Both the position numbers and the translations under genes were made by a program. Below the pieces are notes generated by a model that made no database searches, had not been told where the DNA came from, and saw nothing but the letters and a program-made list of their open reading frames with translations. This document shows positions 1-8,168 of a stretch of 64,000 nucleotides of DNA, piece by piece. The first letter of the stretch is position 1, and the number at the start of each line of letters is the position of its first letter. Origin of the DNA: Neobacillus cucumis (GTDB lineage Bacteria > Bacillota > Bacilli > Bacillales_B > DSM-18226); NCBI RefSeq assembly GCF_023715505.1, contig NZ_JAMBOH010000016.1:62001-126000 (forward strand), given 5' to 3'.

Positions 1-1452
1 TTTAAACTCTTTTTCTTTATATGACATTAGCATTCTTATTGCAAACTCATCAATCTCATCGGTAAAATATAGAATTTCATACCCTTTATCCGCAACTAAT
101 TCCGTTTGCGGCAGTTTATCAATTCGTTCATTCGATTCACCAGTTGCATAGTAAATATATTTTTGGTCCTCCGGCATTCTTGCTACATACTCGTCAAGAG
201 TGACCAACCTTTTCTCCTTAGATGAGTAGAACATTAACAAATCCTGGAGTTCTTCTTTATGGGTTCCATAATCACTGTAAACACCATATTTTAGTTGTCT
301 GCCAAATGCTTTGAAGAACTCTTCGTACTTTTCTCGTTCATTTTTTATGATCGACAATAATTCACTTTTGATTTTCTTATTAATATTTTTGGCGATAAGC
401 TTTAATTGACGATCATGCTGAAGCATCTCTCTTGAGATATTTAATGAAAGATCTTCAGAATCCACCATTCCCTTAACGAAACTAAAATAGTCAGGCAGCA
501 AATCAGCGCATTTATTCATGATTAACACGCCATTTGAATATAGCTCTAATCCCTTCTCATATTCCTGTGTGTAATAATCAAACGGAATGTTTTCAGGGAT
601 ATAAAGAATGGCATTATATCTTATAGCACCGTCAACGCTGATATGAATATGTTTTAGCGGTTTGTCAAAACCATAGCGTTTTTCTGAGTAAAAATTTTCA
701 TAGTCTTCGGTGGTTAAATCCTTCTTATTCTTTCTCCAAATAGGAACCATACTATTAATGGTTTGTTCTTCAACTACTTCCTCAAAGTCGTTATCACTGC
801 CCTCTTTGAGCTTACGTTCTGTAACATCCATTTTAATAGGATAGCGAATAAAATCCGAATATTTTTTGATAATAGACCTTAATCGATATTCTTCAAGATA
901 CTCATCATAGTTCTCATCTTCGGTATTTTCTTTTATTTTCAACGTAATCTCCGTACCGACTGAATCCTTTTCACATGGAGTGATGGTATAGCCGTCCGCT
1001 CCTTTAGATTCCCATTTGAAGGCTTCATCACTACCTAGAGCCTTACTAATCACTGATACTTCATCTGCCACCATGAATGCTGAATAAAAGCCAACCCCGA
1101 ATTGTCCAATGATATCGTAGCCGTCTTTAAGTTCATTTTCCTTTTTGAAAGCTAACGAACCGCTTTTTGCAATCGTACCAAGGTTATTTTCAAGTTCTTC
1201 TTTAGTCATCCCTATGCCAGTATCAGTGATTTTCAATAATCTATTGTCCTTATCAGCAGTCACTTTTATGTAGTAGCTATCTTGGTCAAAGGTTAACGAA
1301 TCATCTGTTAAAGCTTTATAGTAAATTTTATCGATCGCATCGCTTGCATTTGACAATAACTCTCTTAAGAAAATCTCTCGGTGTGTATATATCGAGTTAA
1401 TCATCATATCTAGTAACCGTTTTGACTCTGCTTTAAATTGCTTTGTTTCCAT
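1..1452 (-). CDS. htpG: Molecular chaperone HtpG (Hsp90), C-terminus cut off by window start
   Basis: This is an ATP-dependent cytosolic Hsp90 chaperone. 484 residues are visible from the ATG at 1452; the family is about 620-630 residues, so the C-terminal dimerisation part lies outside the window. The N-terminal GHKL ATPase motifs are intact: E31 and N35 in the [11 protein letters not shown] segment, then DTGIGM near residue 80, then [11 protein letters not shown] near 120. The middle domain with the [11 protein letters not shown] segment is also present. The start is supported by AAAGGAGAGG just upstream. A perfect CIRCE and a sigma-A-like promoter precede it, so HrcA repression is predicted. 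The call is certain; only the missing end is unseen. Confidence 0.97.
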   Translation of the reverse strand, partial: METKQFKAESKRLLDMMINSIYTHREIFLRELLSNASDAIDKIYYKALTDDSLTFDQDSYYIKVTADKDNRLLKITDTGIGMTKEELENNLGTIAKSGSLAFKKENELKDGYDIIGQFGVGFYSAFMVADEVSVISKALGSDEAFKWESKGADGYTITPCEKDSVGTEITLKIKENTEDENYDEYLEEYRLRSIIKKYSDFIRYPIKMDVTERKLKEGSDNDFEEVVEEQTINSMVPIWRKNKKDLTTEDYENFYSEKRYGFDKPLKHIHISVDGAIRYNAILYIPENIPFDYYTQEYEKGLELYSNGVLIMNKCADLLPDYFSFVKGMVDSEDLSLNISREMLQHDRQLKLIAKNINKKIKSELLSIIKNEREKYEEFFKAFGRQLKYGVYSDYGTHKEELQDLLMFYSSKEKRLVTLDEYVARMPEDQKYIYYATGESNERIDKLPQTELVADKGYEILYFTDEIDEFAIRMLMSYKEKEFK

Positions 1453-1487
1453 CAAGACCTCTCCTTTTTGCAAAATATACCTATATT

Positions 1488-1514
1488 TTAGCACTCTTAT
1501 CCGAAGAGTGCTAA
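1488..1514 (-). promoter_or_regulatory. CIRCE element (HrcA operator) of htpG
   Basis: The sequence is TTAGCACTC, nine bases, GAGTGCTAA: a perfect match to the CIRCE consensus with perfect arms. It lies about 10 bp downstream of the predicted -10 box and 36 bp before the htpG start, which is the usual place for HrcA repression. The site is read directly from the sequence; HrcA control is inferred. Confidence 0.95.
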
Positions 1515-1523
1515 CAATTATTT

Positions 1524-1552
1524 TAATAACATATTTACTTATTTTTTGTCAA
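1524..1552 (-). promoter_or_regulatory. Sigma-A-like promoter of htpG
   Basis: On the minus strand a consensus -35 TTGACA (1547-1552) is followed after 17 bp by TTATTA (1524-1529). Transcription would start at or just before the CIRCE. The -35 box sits directly after the terminator hairpin of the upstream yhgE-like gene, so the two genes are packed but probably separately transcribed. Confidence 0.7.
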
Positions 1553-1553
1553 G

Positions 1554-1585
1554 AAAAACCAGCACCCTAATAGATGCTGGTTTTT
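1554..1585 (-). terminator. Intrinsic terminator of the YhgE/Pip gene
   Basis: The inverted repeat AAAAACCAGCA / TGCTGGTTTTT has a 10-base loop and is followed on the minus strand by a T-rich tail. It lies 14 bp past the stop codon of the YhgE-like gene and directly abuts the htpG -35 box. Confidence 0.85.
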
Positions 1586-1598
1586 ACAAAGTAAGTGC

Positions 1599-3629
1599 TT
1601 ATTGAATCATTTTTGAAGACCTTGCCAACTCTGCAGTCTTTTGGATTCGTTTACTCAGAGGTTCTTTCAAGAAAAGTGCTAAAATAAAGCTGGCAGCCAC
1701 AAAGAGTAGCAAGTAAAACACATCTCTTACCACCACTTCTGCAACCATTCCTCCTACCGTTTCGCGCAGCAAACTAACCGCATATGTAAACGGCATAAAA
1801 GGATATATTCTTTGAAAAAAGACTGAAGTGGTACTAACAGGAAAGGTGGCACCGGAACTGGAAATTTGCAGCACCAAAAGAATAATTGCTAACCCTTTTC
1901 CAATTGTGCCGAAAACAGAACATAAAGTAAACGTGATAATTACAAAAACCAGCCCAATAAAGATACTAAAGAGAAAAAACCATAGTTTATCAACGGCATA
2001 AGTATGAATGATATATATATCACCAAATGAAACAACTACAGCTTGAAAGATCCCTATGGTCATAAAGGTAAGCATTCTTCCATAGTAAACCTGATAGCTC
2101 TTAAACTGATGATTGTTATCCTCCACATCTACTCGAAGTGAGGCGATCAGGAATGTTGCCCCTACCCAAAGTGCCAGCATTGTATAAAATGGGGTCATCG
2201 CTGAACCGTAATTAGGGATAGGGAATATCCTTTTTGTTTTTAATAAAACCGGATTGGATAAAAAGTTACTTTCTGTTTGCGGGTCATGTTTTAAAATTTG
2301 AATTAAATCATTCACATCCACACTGCCTTTTAATCTTCGCAGTTTATCAGCTGTACTCCTGATCTGTGCTTCAAAGCCTGGTAAGTCATTTCTTGCAAAA
2401 TCAGCCGCTTTATGGACAGCTGTTTCTAATTCAGGAAGCTTTGTTCGAACAAGATCAGCGGCTTTTCGAATATCATCCTCCAGAGATGGCAGATCATTAC
2501 GAACAAAATCTGCCGCTTTATGAATTTTCCCCTCAATTGTTGGGAGATCATTTTTAATAAAATTAGCAGAGGAGTTAACAATCGCTTCTCCTTCTAATAC
2601 CTTTTGCTGGAGGTCACCCCGTGCCTGTTGAATGGAATTGTGAATACGTACAAGTTCCTCATGAAGCTGTGTTAACTGTGCCTGATTTTCACTAGTGTCA
2701 ACCTCAGCTGCGGCCTGTCCAGAACGATTGATTGTTTGGTTAATATTTGCCTCTATTTCAGATAATTGCTCTCCAATTTGGGTTACAATTTCATTTATGC
2801 GATTCATATCGGCCATTTTCTGTTGCAGTGCCAATACCTTATTGCCGGCTTCATGGATGAGTGGCAGATTAGCTTCTACTTTTAAAATACTGCTGCCGGC
2901 CTGGTTAATCTCGGGAATCCTTTGTTCCAATTCAATTATCTTCTGTCCCTTTTCTCTAATTTCGGGCAGCTTTCCCTCGAGCTCGATTGCTTTCTTTCCC
3001 ATAGCCTCAATCTGCGGCAAGGCCTTCTCTAATGTAAAGATTTGGTTCTCCATATTATGTATGGATGGCAATGCTTTTTCTAACTCAATTCCGGCTTTAT
3101 AAAAACCTGAAAAAATAGCATCTCCAACAGTTTTGACAAAAGCCTGACTGATTTGAGCTGTTACAGCCGACGCTCCAGAGCTGGCAATTTTCGGGGCAAC
3201 GGCATTAATCTTTTCATTTACACCGAATAGAATTTGCGGCTTTGTTGGATTGATTTCAAGTATGCTGGTTAGTTTCTTTGAAAAGTCTCTTGGGATGATT
3301 AGATAAGCATAATAATTACCTTTTTCAACGCCGTCCTCCGCAGTGGAGCGATTAACAAATATCCAGCCGAGTTTCTTGTTATTTTTTAAATTTTGTACAA
3401 TTTCATTTCCTATGTTTACCTTTTTCCCTCGAATTTCTGCCCCTTCATCTTCATTAGCCACTGCCACTTTAATTCCAGATGTATTACTGTATGGGTCCCA
3501 CATCGCTTTAATGTTAATCCAAGCATAAGCGGATGGAAGGAGCGTGAGTGCTCCTAATAACAAGATAACGATGGGCACTTTTCGTATATTTCTCCAATCC
3601 GTTATATAGATTCTCCAAATGCTTCCCAT
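1599..3629 (-). CDS. YhgE/Pip family membrane protein (ABC-2 type permease fold)
   Basis: The protein has 676 residues. One N-terminal membrane segment (about 20-38) is followed by an extracytoplasmic region with the conserved ABC-2/YhgE N-domain, a long helical stalk, and a C-terminal block of about six membrane segments (about 480-665). This is the YhgE/phage-infection-protein (Pip) architecture; B. subtilis YhgE is somewhat longer. The stalk carries two sets of degenerate repeats of about 20-22 residues with a central LPxI/E or NDLPxxE core. The start at 3629 has AAAGGTGGGG upstream. In other Firmicutes such proteins are phage receptors or export accessory factors; the role here is unknown. 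It appears to be a single-gene unit with its own terminator. Confidence 0.85.
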   Translation of the reverse strand: MGSIWRIYITDWRNIRKVPIVILLLGALTLLPSAYAWINIKAMWDPYSNTSGIKVAVANEDEGAEIRGKKVNIGNEIVQNLKNNKKLGWIFVNRSTAEDGVEKGNYYAYLIIPRDFSKKLTSILEINPTKPQILFGVNEKINAVAPKIASSGASAVTAQISQAFVKTVGDAIFSGFYKAGIELEKALPSIHNMENQIFTLEKALPQIEAMGKKAIELEGKLPEIREKGQKIIELEQRIPEINQAGSSILKVEANLPLIHEAGNKVLALQQKMADMNRINEIVTQIGEQLSEIEANINQTINRSGQAAAEVDTSENQAQLTQLHEELVRIHNSIQQARGDLQQKVLEGEAIVNSSANFIKNDLPTIEGKIHKAADFVRNDLPSLEDDIRKAADLVRTKLPELETAVHKAADFARNDLPGFEAQIRSTADKLRRLKGSVDVNDLIQILKHDPQTESNFLSNPVLLKTKRIFPIPNYGSAMTPFYTMLALWVGATFLIASLRVDVEDNNHQFKSYQVYYGRMLTFMTIGIFQAVVVSFGDIYIIHTYAVDKLWFFLFSIFIGLVFVIITFTLCSVFGTIGKGLAIILLVLQISSSGATFPVSTTSVFFQRIYPFMPFTYAVSLLRETVGGMVAEVVVRDVFYLLLFVAASFILALFLKEPLSKRIQKTAELARSSKMIQ

Positions 3630-3782
3630 GTTTCCCCACCTTTGTGAAAATATCCTCTCTTAGCTTGTCACTAACCCGGAAACTAGATTCAAGATTATAT
3701 TTATATTTAGGCATTTCGTTTAGGTGAACGAGATGGGGATTGCATATGCTGATAAAAAAAACATCATGAAAGGGGCATATTT

Positions 3783-4001
3783 GTGAGTAATTCATCGGAC
3801 AATCCAATCATTCCAAAATCGGTGATTGATTTACTGGTAAGCGATATACTAAGAAAAAACGGGATTAGTATTGATAAAGCAAAGGGCAAAATTTCAGATG
3901 AGCAGAAACAAATGTTAAAAGACTTAGTCAAAGATCTATCCCTGCAAGTGGATTCATTTGTTAAAAAACCAACTAAAGAACAAGAAATAGATCCCAAATG
4001 A
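3783..4001 (+). CDS. cotW: CotW-like spore coat protein
   Basis: A 72-residue acidic and lysine-rich protein starting at GTG 3783, with AAAGGGG at 3769-3775. Its central segment ISDEQKQMLKDLVKDL resembles, from memory, the corresponding part of B. subtilis CotW, an insoluble-fraction spore coat protein encoded in cotVWXYZ. Two CotX-family genes follow directly, which supports the call. A CATATGCT stretch at 3743-3750 looks like a sigma-K -10 element, but no well-spaced -35 was found. It ends at its own terminator (4012-4035). CotW is shorter here than in B. subtilis (about 105 residues), so the name rests on partial similarity and context. Confidence 0.7.
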   Translation: MSNSSDNPIIPKSVIDLLVSDILRKNGISIDKAKGKISDEQKQMLKDLVKDLSLQVDSFVKKPTKEQEIDPK

Positions 4002-4011
4002 TACTAACCTG

Positions 4012-4035
4012 AAAACGCCATTTAGGCGTTTTTTT
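4012..4035 (+). terminator. Terminator after cotW-like gene
   Basis: Stem AAAACGCC / GGCGTTTT with a 5-base loop, followed by a run of T, 11 bp after the stop codon. Confidence 0.85.
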
Positions 4036-4132
4036 ACTTTTGTTAAATGGGCAGAAATTAGGGACTCGTCCAATCAGAATGTAAGACAACCTCATATATT
4101 AAATCGAAACTAACAAAAAGGAGTGTTTAGGA

Positions 4133-4642
4133 ATGTCATCATCCAGCAGGGATAAACGCAATAGCAGCAGCGAGAAAAACCGTAGCAGCAGCCACCGCGA
4201 TCACGAGAAAAAGGAGCGGAGGAGGAGTTCTTCACACGAAGATAAACATGATGATAAGAAGCATCATGATGCAGATGTAGTACAGGACGCAAACCAAGTC
4301 GATTTAATGGACCAAGAATCGGATGAACTAATCTTTATTAAAGATTCATGTAATATTAAGGTTCATTCAACCAATACTCAAGCAGCCGTTTCCTTACAAA
4401 TTGCTCTACAACTTGCTATTGCAATAGTGATTAGAATTACCATTTTAGACAGTGCGGACAAAGACGGTGTAGTACAAGATCTTCTGCAGCATTTTGAGAC
4501 AGAGCAAACAAATAAACAGAAAATTTTCATCGAAAACTCCAAAGACGTCACTGTTAAGACTACTGACACAGACTTATCCGTCAATATTCAAGCATTATTA
4601 CAGGTTCTACTCACTTTAGTGGCTAAAGTAGACATTTTATAA
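4133..4642 (+). CDS. cotX: Spore coat protein X (CotX family, two Coat_X repeats)
   Basis: 169 residues. The first 50 are a very hydrophilic tail built of SSS blocks separated by Arg/Lys/Asp/His-rich stretches. The remainder carries two copies of the Coat_X/CotX-V domain, about residues 64-115 and 119-169. Each copy has the pattern KDS or ENS, a T(N/D)TQ or TDTD turn and a hydrophobic NIQALLQ- or SLQIALQ-type helix. The last residues KVDIL are shared with the next gene. The start at ATG 4133 has AAAGGAG upstream. A CATATATTA element at 4093-4101 resembles a sigma-K -10, in line with late mother-cell expression of cotX genes. Structural role in the outer coat or crust is known for the family; expression here is inferred. 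Confidence 0.9.
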   Translation: MSSSSRDKRNSSSEKNRSSSHRDHEKKERRRSSSHEDKHDDKKHHDADVVQDANQVDLMDQESDELIFIKDSCNIKVHSTNTQAAVSLQIALQLAIAIVIRITILDSADKDGVVQDLLQHFETEQTNKQKIFIENSKDVTVKTTDTDLSVNIQALLQVLLTLVAKVDIL

Positions 4643-4668
4643 AAAAATAATAAGAGGTGAGAAAAAAC

Positions 4669-5091
4669 ATGAGTGAAAATTGGAAAGCATTGGACCATTG
4701 CTGCGATAAAGGTAAGGATGAAGCTGTAACACAGGAAGCTGATCAACTGGTATCAAGTAAACAGCAGTCCTTTGAATGGATTGTTGTTAAGGATTCTGAA
4801 CAGGTTTGTGTTCATACAACGGATACTCAGATAGCTGTGTCACTTCAAGCTGCTATCCAAGCTGCGATTGCTGTTGTGATTAGCATTACAATTGGCGATA
4901 CTGAAAAAGCAAAAGCAGTGGTACAGGACTTAAAACAATTATTCAAAACAAAACAGCGCAACTCTCAGAAAACCATTATTAAGGGTAGCAAATGTGTTGA
5001 AGTAACAACAACTGATACACAAGTAGCTGTTAACATCCAAGCATTACTTCAAGTTTTAGTTGCCATCGTTGCAAAATTAGACATTCTATAA
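4669..5091 (+). CDS. Second CotX-family spore coat protein
   Basis: 140 residues from ATG 4669, preceded by AGAGGTGAG (4653-4661). A GTG at 4657 lies inside that ribosome binding site and is rejected as start. It has a short N-terminus with a Cys-Cys pair (HCCDKGKDE) and then two Coat_X repeats closely similar to those of the preceding gene, ending AKLDIL. The 26-bp gap suggests one transcript with cotX and origin by tandem duplication followed by loss of the Ser-rich tail. In B. subtilis the matching arrangement is cotX beside cotV; this copy could be called either a CotX paralogue or CotV-like. Confidence 0.88.
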   Translation: MSENWKALDHCCDKGKDEAVTQEADQLVSSKQQSFEWIVVKDSEQVCVHTTDTQIAVSLQAAIQAAIAVVISITIGDTEKAKAVVQDLKQLFKTKQRNSQKTIIKGSKCVEVTTTDTQVAVNIQALLQVLVAIVAKLDIL

Positions 5092-5114
5092 TTAATAAAA
5101 ACTATTCATAAAAC

Positions 5115-5142
5115 AAAAGGCTGCCAAAATCGGCAGCCTTTT
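5115..5142. terminator. Bidirectional terminator between cotX pair and ltaS
   Basis: AAAAGGCTGCC / GGCAGCCTTTT with a 6-base loop. It has A and T tails on both sides and lies between convergent genes, so it can serve the coat genes (plus) and ltaS (minus). Confidence 0.92.
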
Positions 5143-5146
5143 ATTG

Positions 5147-7099
5147 TTATTCAGTGGTACCATCCTTATGTGAAGGATTATAATCATATTTTGCTCGGTC
5201 AACCGGAGTAAAGTTTTTAGGTGTATAGAAACGTAATAAATCTCCATTCACAACCTTATCTGAGAATGTGAGTTTTTCCTGAACCAATTGTTTATATTTC
5301 TTGGCCTCAGGCAACTTGTCCGATTCTAGCTTTAACCCTGTAGTTGAATCATAATATTTACCATCAACCGAGTAAATCGTCGGACTCACATAGTCACCGT
5401 TTCGGAATGCCACTAAACTATCATGTTGCTTAGACAGTAAATCCGTACCGAATTGAACATAATCTTTTGTATCAATTCCTAACAGGTGAAGAAGCGTTGG
5501 AAGAAGGTCAACTTGACCGCCATACTCATGGTTCACCCCACCCTGCATGCCTGGGACACGAATAAATAATGGTACACGTTGTAATCCAGCATTATCAACA
5601 GGTGTAATTTCTTTTCCAAGTATTTGCGCCATTGCTTTATTATGATTTTCAGAGATACCGTAATGATCACCATACATAATAATAATGGAATTATTATAAA
5701 GACCAGACTTCTTAAGGTAGTCAAAAAATTGTCTTAGCGCTTCGTCCGCATAACGTGCTGTTTGGAAATATCCATCCACAGACTTATCACCTGTTGTAGC
5801 AGGTGCAATGGTTGCATCCTTTTGATTCATCGCATATGGATAGTGGTTAGCAACCGTAATAAATTTAGTATAGAATGGCTGCGGCAATGATTCCAATAGT
5901 GGGATAGATTGCTGATAGAATGGTTTATCCATTAAACCATATTCGGCCTCATCAGCAGAATTAATCTGATAATAGTTGGCATCAAAGAACTTGTCAAAAC
6001 CAAGAGATTTGTAAATTTCATTACGATTCCAGAAACTTCCCGAATTCCCATGGAAAACAGCTGAAGTATACCCGTTCTGCCCTAAAATGGCAGGTGCTGC
6101 TTGGAATGTGTTTAACCCTTTCGTTGTAAAAACAGATCCCTCTGGTAAGCCAAACAAAGAATTCTCGAGCATGAATTCTGCATCAGATGTTTTTCCCTGT
6201 CCTGTTTGATGAAAAAAGTTATCAAAATACATTGTATTTTGGTCTTTTATCAATGAGTTTAAAAACGGTGTAACCTCTTCCCCATTTAACTTATAATTGA
6301 TCAAAAAGTTTTGCATGGATTCAAGGTGTAAGTAAATCACATTCATACCCTTCCCTGCACCAAAGGTAGCGGGATTGGGTTCGGCATAATTAGATTTGGT
6401 ATAGTTAATAACTTCTGTAATGTCATCGCTGCTCGCCATTACTCGTTGTGCCGAGGCATGTGTACTTTTAACAGCATCGTAAATGGTGTAATTGTACATA
6501 CCAAGGTATTTCACAATATAATTTCGGTCAAATCCTCTAGTAAGTAATTGAGGACGGTCTAATTCTGCCAGAGACAAGTTTACACAAGAGATAACAAGCG
6601 CTAAAGAGTATAATACCGAGATTTTCCTGCGTTTTATATCTTTAACCTCAATTTTAACAAAACGAAAAGCAAGCAGTGCCACCAACACAATAAAATCAAC
6701 AAAGAAAAGAATGTCGTATGGTCTTAATAAAGAGAACACACTTCCACTTACGTCACCAAAATTTTGTGTCTGAGTTAAGGTAGGAAAAGTAATGAAGTCG
6801 TTGAAAAAACGGTAAAAAAGGACGTTTGCATATAATAGAAAAGATAATAGAAAATAAATAATCAACATCACCGTATATTTTTTTCTTCCTCTAAAAAAGG
6901 CTGAAATACCTAAGAAAATTAAGGAAGAACCTAATGGGTTAAAAAACAGAAGAAATTTCTGTAATGTATTTTCAATCCCTAATTGAAACTGGGTTAATTG
7001 TACAAAATAGGTTTTTAACCAGAGTAGAAGTACAGACAAAAAGAAAAAGCCAATATATTTATTATAAATACTTTGACCCTTGTTTAATAGTTTATTCAT
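5147..7099 (-). CDS. ltaS: Lipoteichoic acid synthase (LtaS-type phosphoglycerol transferase)
   Basis: 650 residues. Five N-terminal membrane segments (about 15-180) are followed by an extracellular sulfatase-fold domain (about 250-600). LtaS enzymes transfer glycerol phosphate from phosphatidylglycerol onto the growing lipoteichoic acid chain at the outer face of the membrane. The catalytic Thr is T304 in GQGKTSDAEF, with metal-ligand motifs LHLES (E260) and MYGDHYG. Start ATG has a GAGGTGATGAG ribosome binding site. It appears monocistronic and convergent with the coat genes. Bacilli often carry several paralogues (LtaS, YfnI, YqgS, YvgJ); which one this is cannot be settled from the window. 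Confidence 0.93.
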   Translation of the reverse strand: MNKLLNKGQSIYNKYIGFFFLSVLLLWLKTYFVQLTQFQLGIENTLQKFLLFFNPLGSSLIFLGISAFFRGRKKYTVMLIIYFLLSFLLYANVLFYRFFNDFITFPTLTQTQNFGDVSGSVFSLLRPYDILFFVDFIVLVALLAFRFVKIEVKDIKRRKISVLYSLALVISCVNLSLAELDRPQLLTRGFDRNYIVKYLGMYNYTIYDAVKSTHASAQRVMASSDDITEVINYTKSNYAEPNPATFGAGKGMNVIYLHLESMQNFLINYKLNGEEVTPFLNSLIKDQNTMYFDNFFHQTGQGKTSDAEFMLENSLFGLPEGSVFTTKGLNTFQAAPAILGQNGYTSAVFHGNSGSFWNRNEIYKSLGFDKFFDANYYQINSADEAEYGLMDKPFYQQSIPLLESLPQPFYTKFITVANHYPYAMNQKDATIAPATTGDKSVDGYFQTARYADEALRQFFDYLKKSGLYNNSIIIMYGDHYGISENHNKAMAQILGKEITPVDNAGLQRVPLFIRVPGMQGGVNHEYGGQVDLLPTLLHLLGIDTKDYVQFGTDLLSKQHDSLVAFRNGDYVSPTIYSVDGKYYDSTTGLKLESDKLPEAKKYKQLVQEKLTFSDKVVNGDLLRFYTPKNFTPVDRAKYDYNPSHKDGTTE

Positions 7100-7377
7100 T
7101 GTTTCTCATCACCTCATAGTGCATTATTATGACAAAAAAAATTTGACATTTAAATAGAAGATTCAACCCAAATTCACTAACATCTATCTTAACAGGTAAA
7201 TATGAACAATTAATGAACAAACTTTGAAAATGTATATTTGTAGGAAGTACCTGTCAAATTCATTCCATAATAATTAAAGGATTAATTCTTTTAAGTATAG
7301 GAAAACTATCTCTGTGCACTTCAAGGAAGGAGGCACTAGTCCTGAACAACTTTTCTAATACCTTAAGGAGGGTAACA

Positions 7378-7890
7378 ATGGGAATTTTAAGTGGAAATCC
7401 AAAAGAAGAGCCATTGCATTATGGCGAAGTTTTTGATATTTGGGCATCACAATTAGCAGGCAACAATATGATTTCCGGTTATAAAACCATGTTAAATCAT
7501 GCCGGTGATGAGGACTTAAAAAAATTACTAGTAGAAGTGATTGAGACAGGCGAACAGCAAAAAAAGCAAATTGAGGAGCTCTTAAAGGAAAACGGCGTCG
7601 GCCTTCCTCCAGTAATGCCTGACCCGCCTGAAGCTTGTTTAGAAGACATTCCAATTGGTGCCCGAATTCCGGATCCAGCGATTGCGGCTACCCTTGCAGC
7701 TGATACCGCTGCAGGGTTGGTTGCCTGCAGTCAAGTCATTGGAATGTCTATCAGGGAAGATGTTGCAATGATGTATGGTCAATTCCATATGCAAAAAGCT
7801 GCACTTGGTGCAAAGATTTTGCGTCTAAATAAAGAAAAAGGCTGGCTGATCCCGCCACCGCTTCATCTTAATAAACATCACGACTGCTAA
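7378..7890 (+). CDS. DUF3231 family protein (ferritin-like fold predicted)
   Basis: 170 residues, mainly helical, start ATG 7378 with AAGGAGGG at 7364-7371. The segment around HYGEVFDIWASQLAGNNMISGY and the motif VACSQVIGMSIREDVAMMYGQFHM are typical of the DUF3231 family of Bacillus, which resembles spore coat protein F and ferritin-like bundles. No function is established. Alternating GE/H and MYGQFHMQKA segments could hold a metal site, but this is only an impression. It probably shares a transcript with the small downstream gene, 40 bp away. Placement near coat genes hints at a spore role without proving it. Confidence 0.75.
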   Translation: MGILSGNPKEEPLHYGEVFDIWASQLAGNNMISGYKTMLNHAGDEDLKKLLVEVIETGEQQKKQIEELLKENGVGLPPVMPDPPEACLEDIPIGARIPDPAIAATLAADTAAGLVACSQVIGMSIREDVAMMYGQFHMQKAALGAKILRLNKEKGWLIPPPLHLNKHHDC

Positions 7891-7930
7891 AAAAGTTACC
7901 ATGTTGTAAGATCTTCTGGAGGTGAATGAA

Positions 7931-8098
7931 GTGGCTGAACAAAACAATAAGAATCAGAATTCAATCAACAGTCCAGAAGGATCTGGTTCTGAATATCATC
8001 GTGAACACGCAGGTAATGTTCCGGATTACGGCGGTAACAGTATGGAACAAATTGCCATAGAAGAATTAAAAAATGAAGCTAACAATACCAATATGTAG
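7931..8098 (+). CDS. Small hydrophilic protein, 55 residues, unknown function
   Basis: An ORF below the usual size cut-off. It starts at GTG 7931 with a strong GGAGGTG (7918-7924) at proper spacing and ends at TAG 8096-8098. The product begins MAEQNNKNQNS and ends NEANNTNM. It is rich in Asn, Glu, Ser and Gly, with no hydrophobic segment. An overlapping ATG at 7926 in another frame is too close to the ribosome binding site. Composition resembles small spore or stress proteins of Bacillus, but I do not recognise a family. Confidence 0.6.
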   Translation: MAEQNNKNQNSINSPEGSGSEYHREHAGNVPDYGGNSMEQIAIEELKNEANNTNM

Positions 8099-8133
8099 TT
8101 TTTATTTATCCCGCTGTTTGTGGTTTAAAAAAA

Positions 8134-8161
8134 GAAACCAGTCGATGGCTTGACTGGTTTC
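8134..8161 (-). terminator. Terminator at the end of the GH105-GH4-deacetylase operon
   Basis: GAAACCAGTC / GACTGGTTTC with an 8-base loop. On the minus strand it is followed by seven T. It lies just past the stop of the deacetylase gene. Confidence 0.88.
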
Positions 8162-8168
8162 AATTTCA

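Noticed and set aside
3514..3997. Minus-strand ORFs of 97 and 77 codons overlapping the cotW-like gene
   Set aside because: They are antisense or out of frame to supported genes and have no ribosome binding site or family motif.
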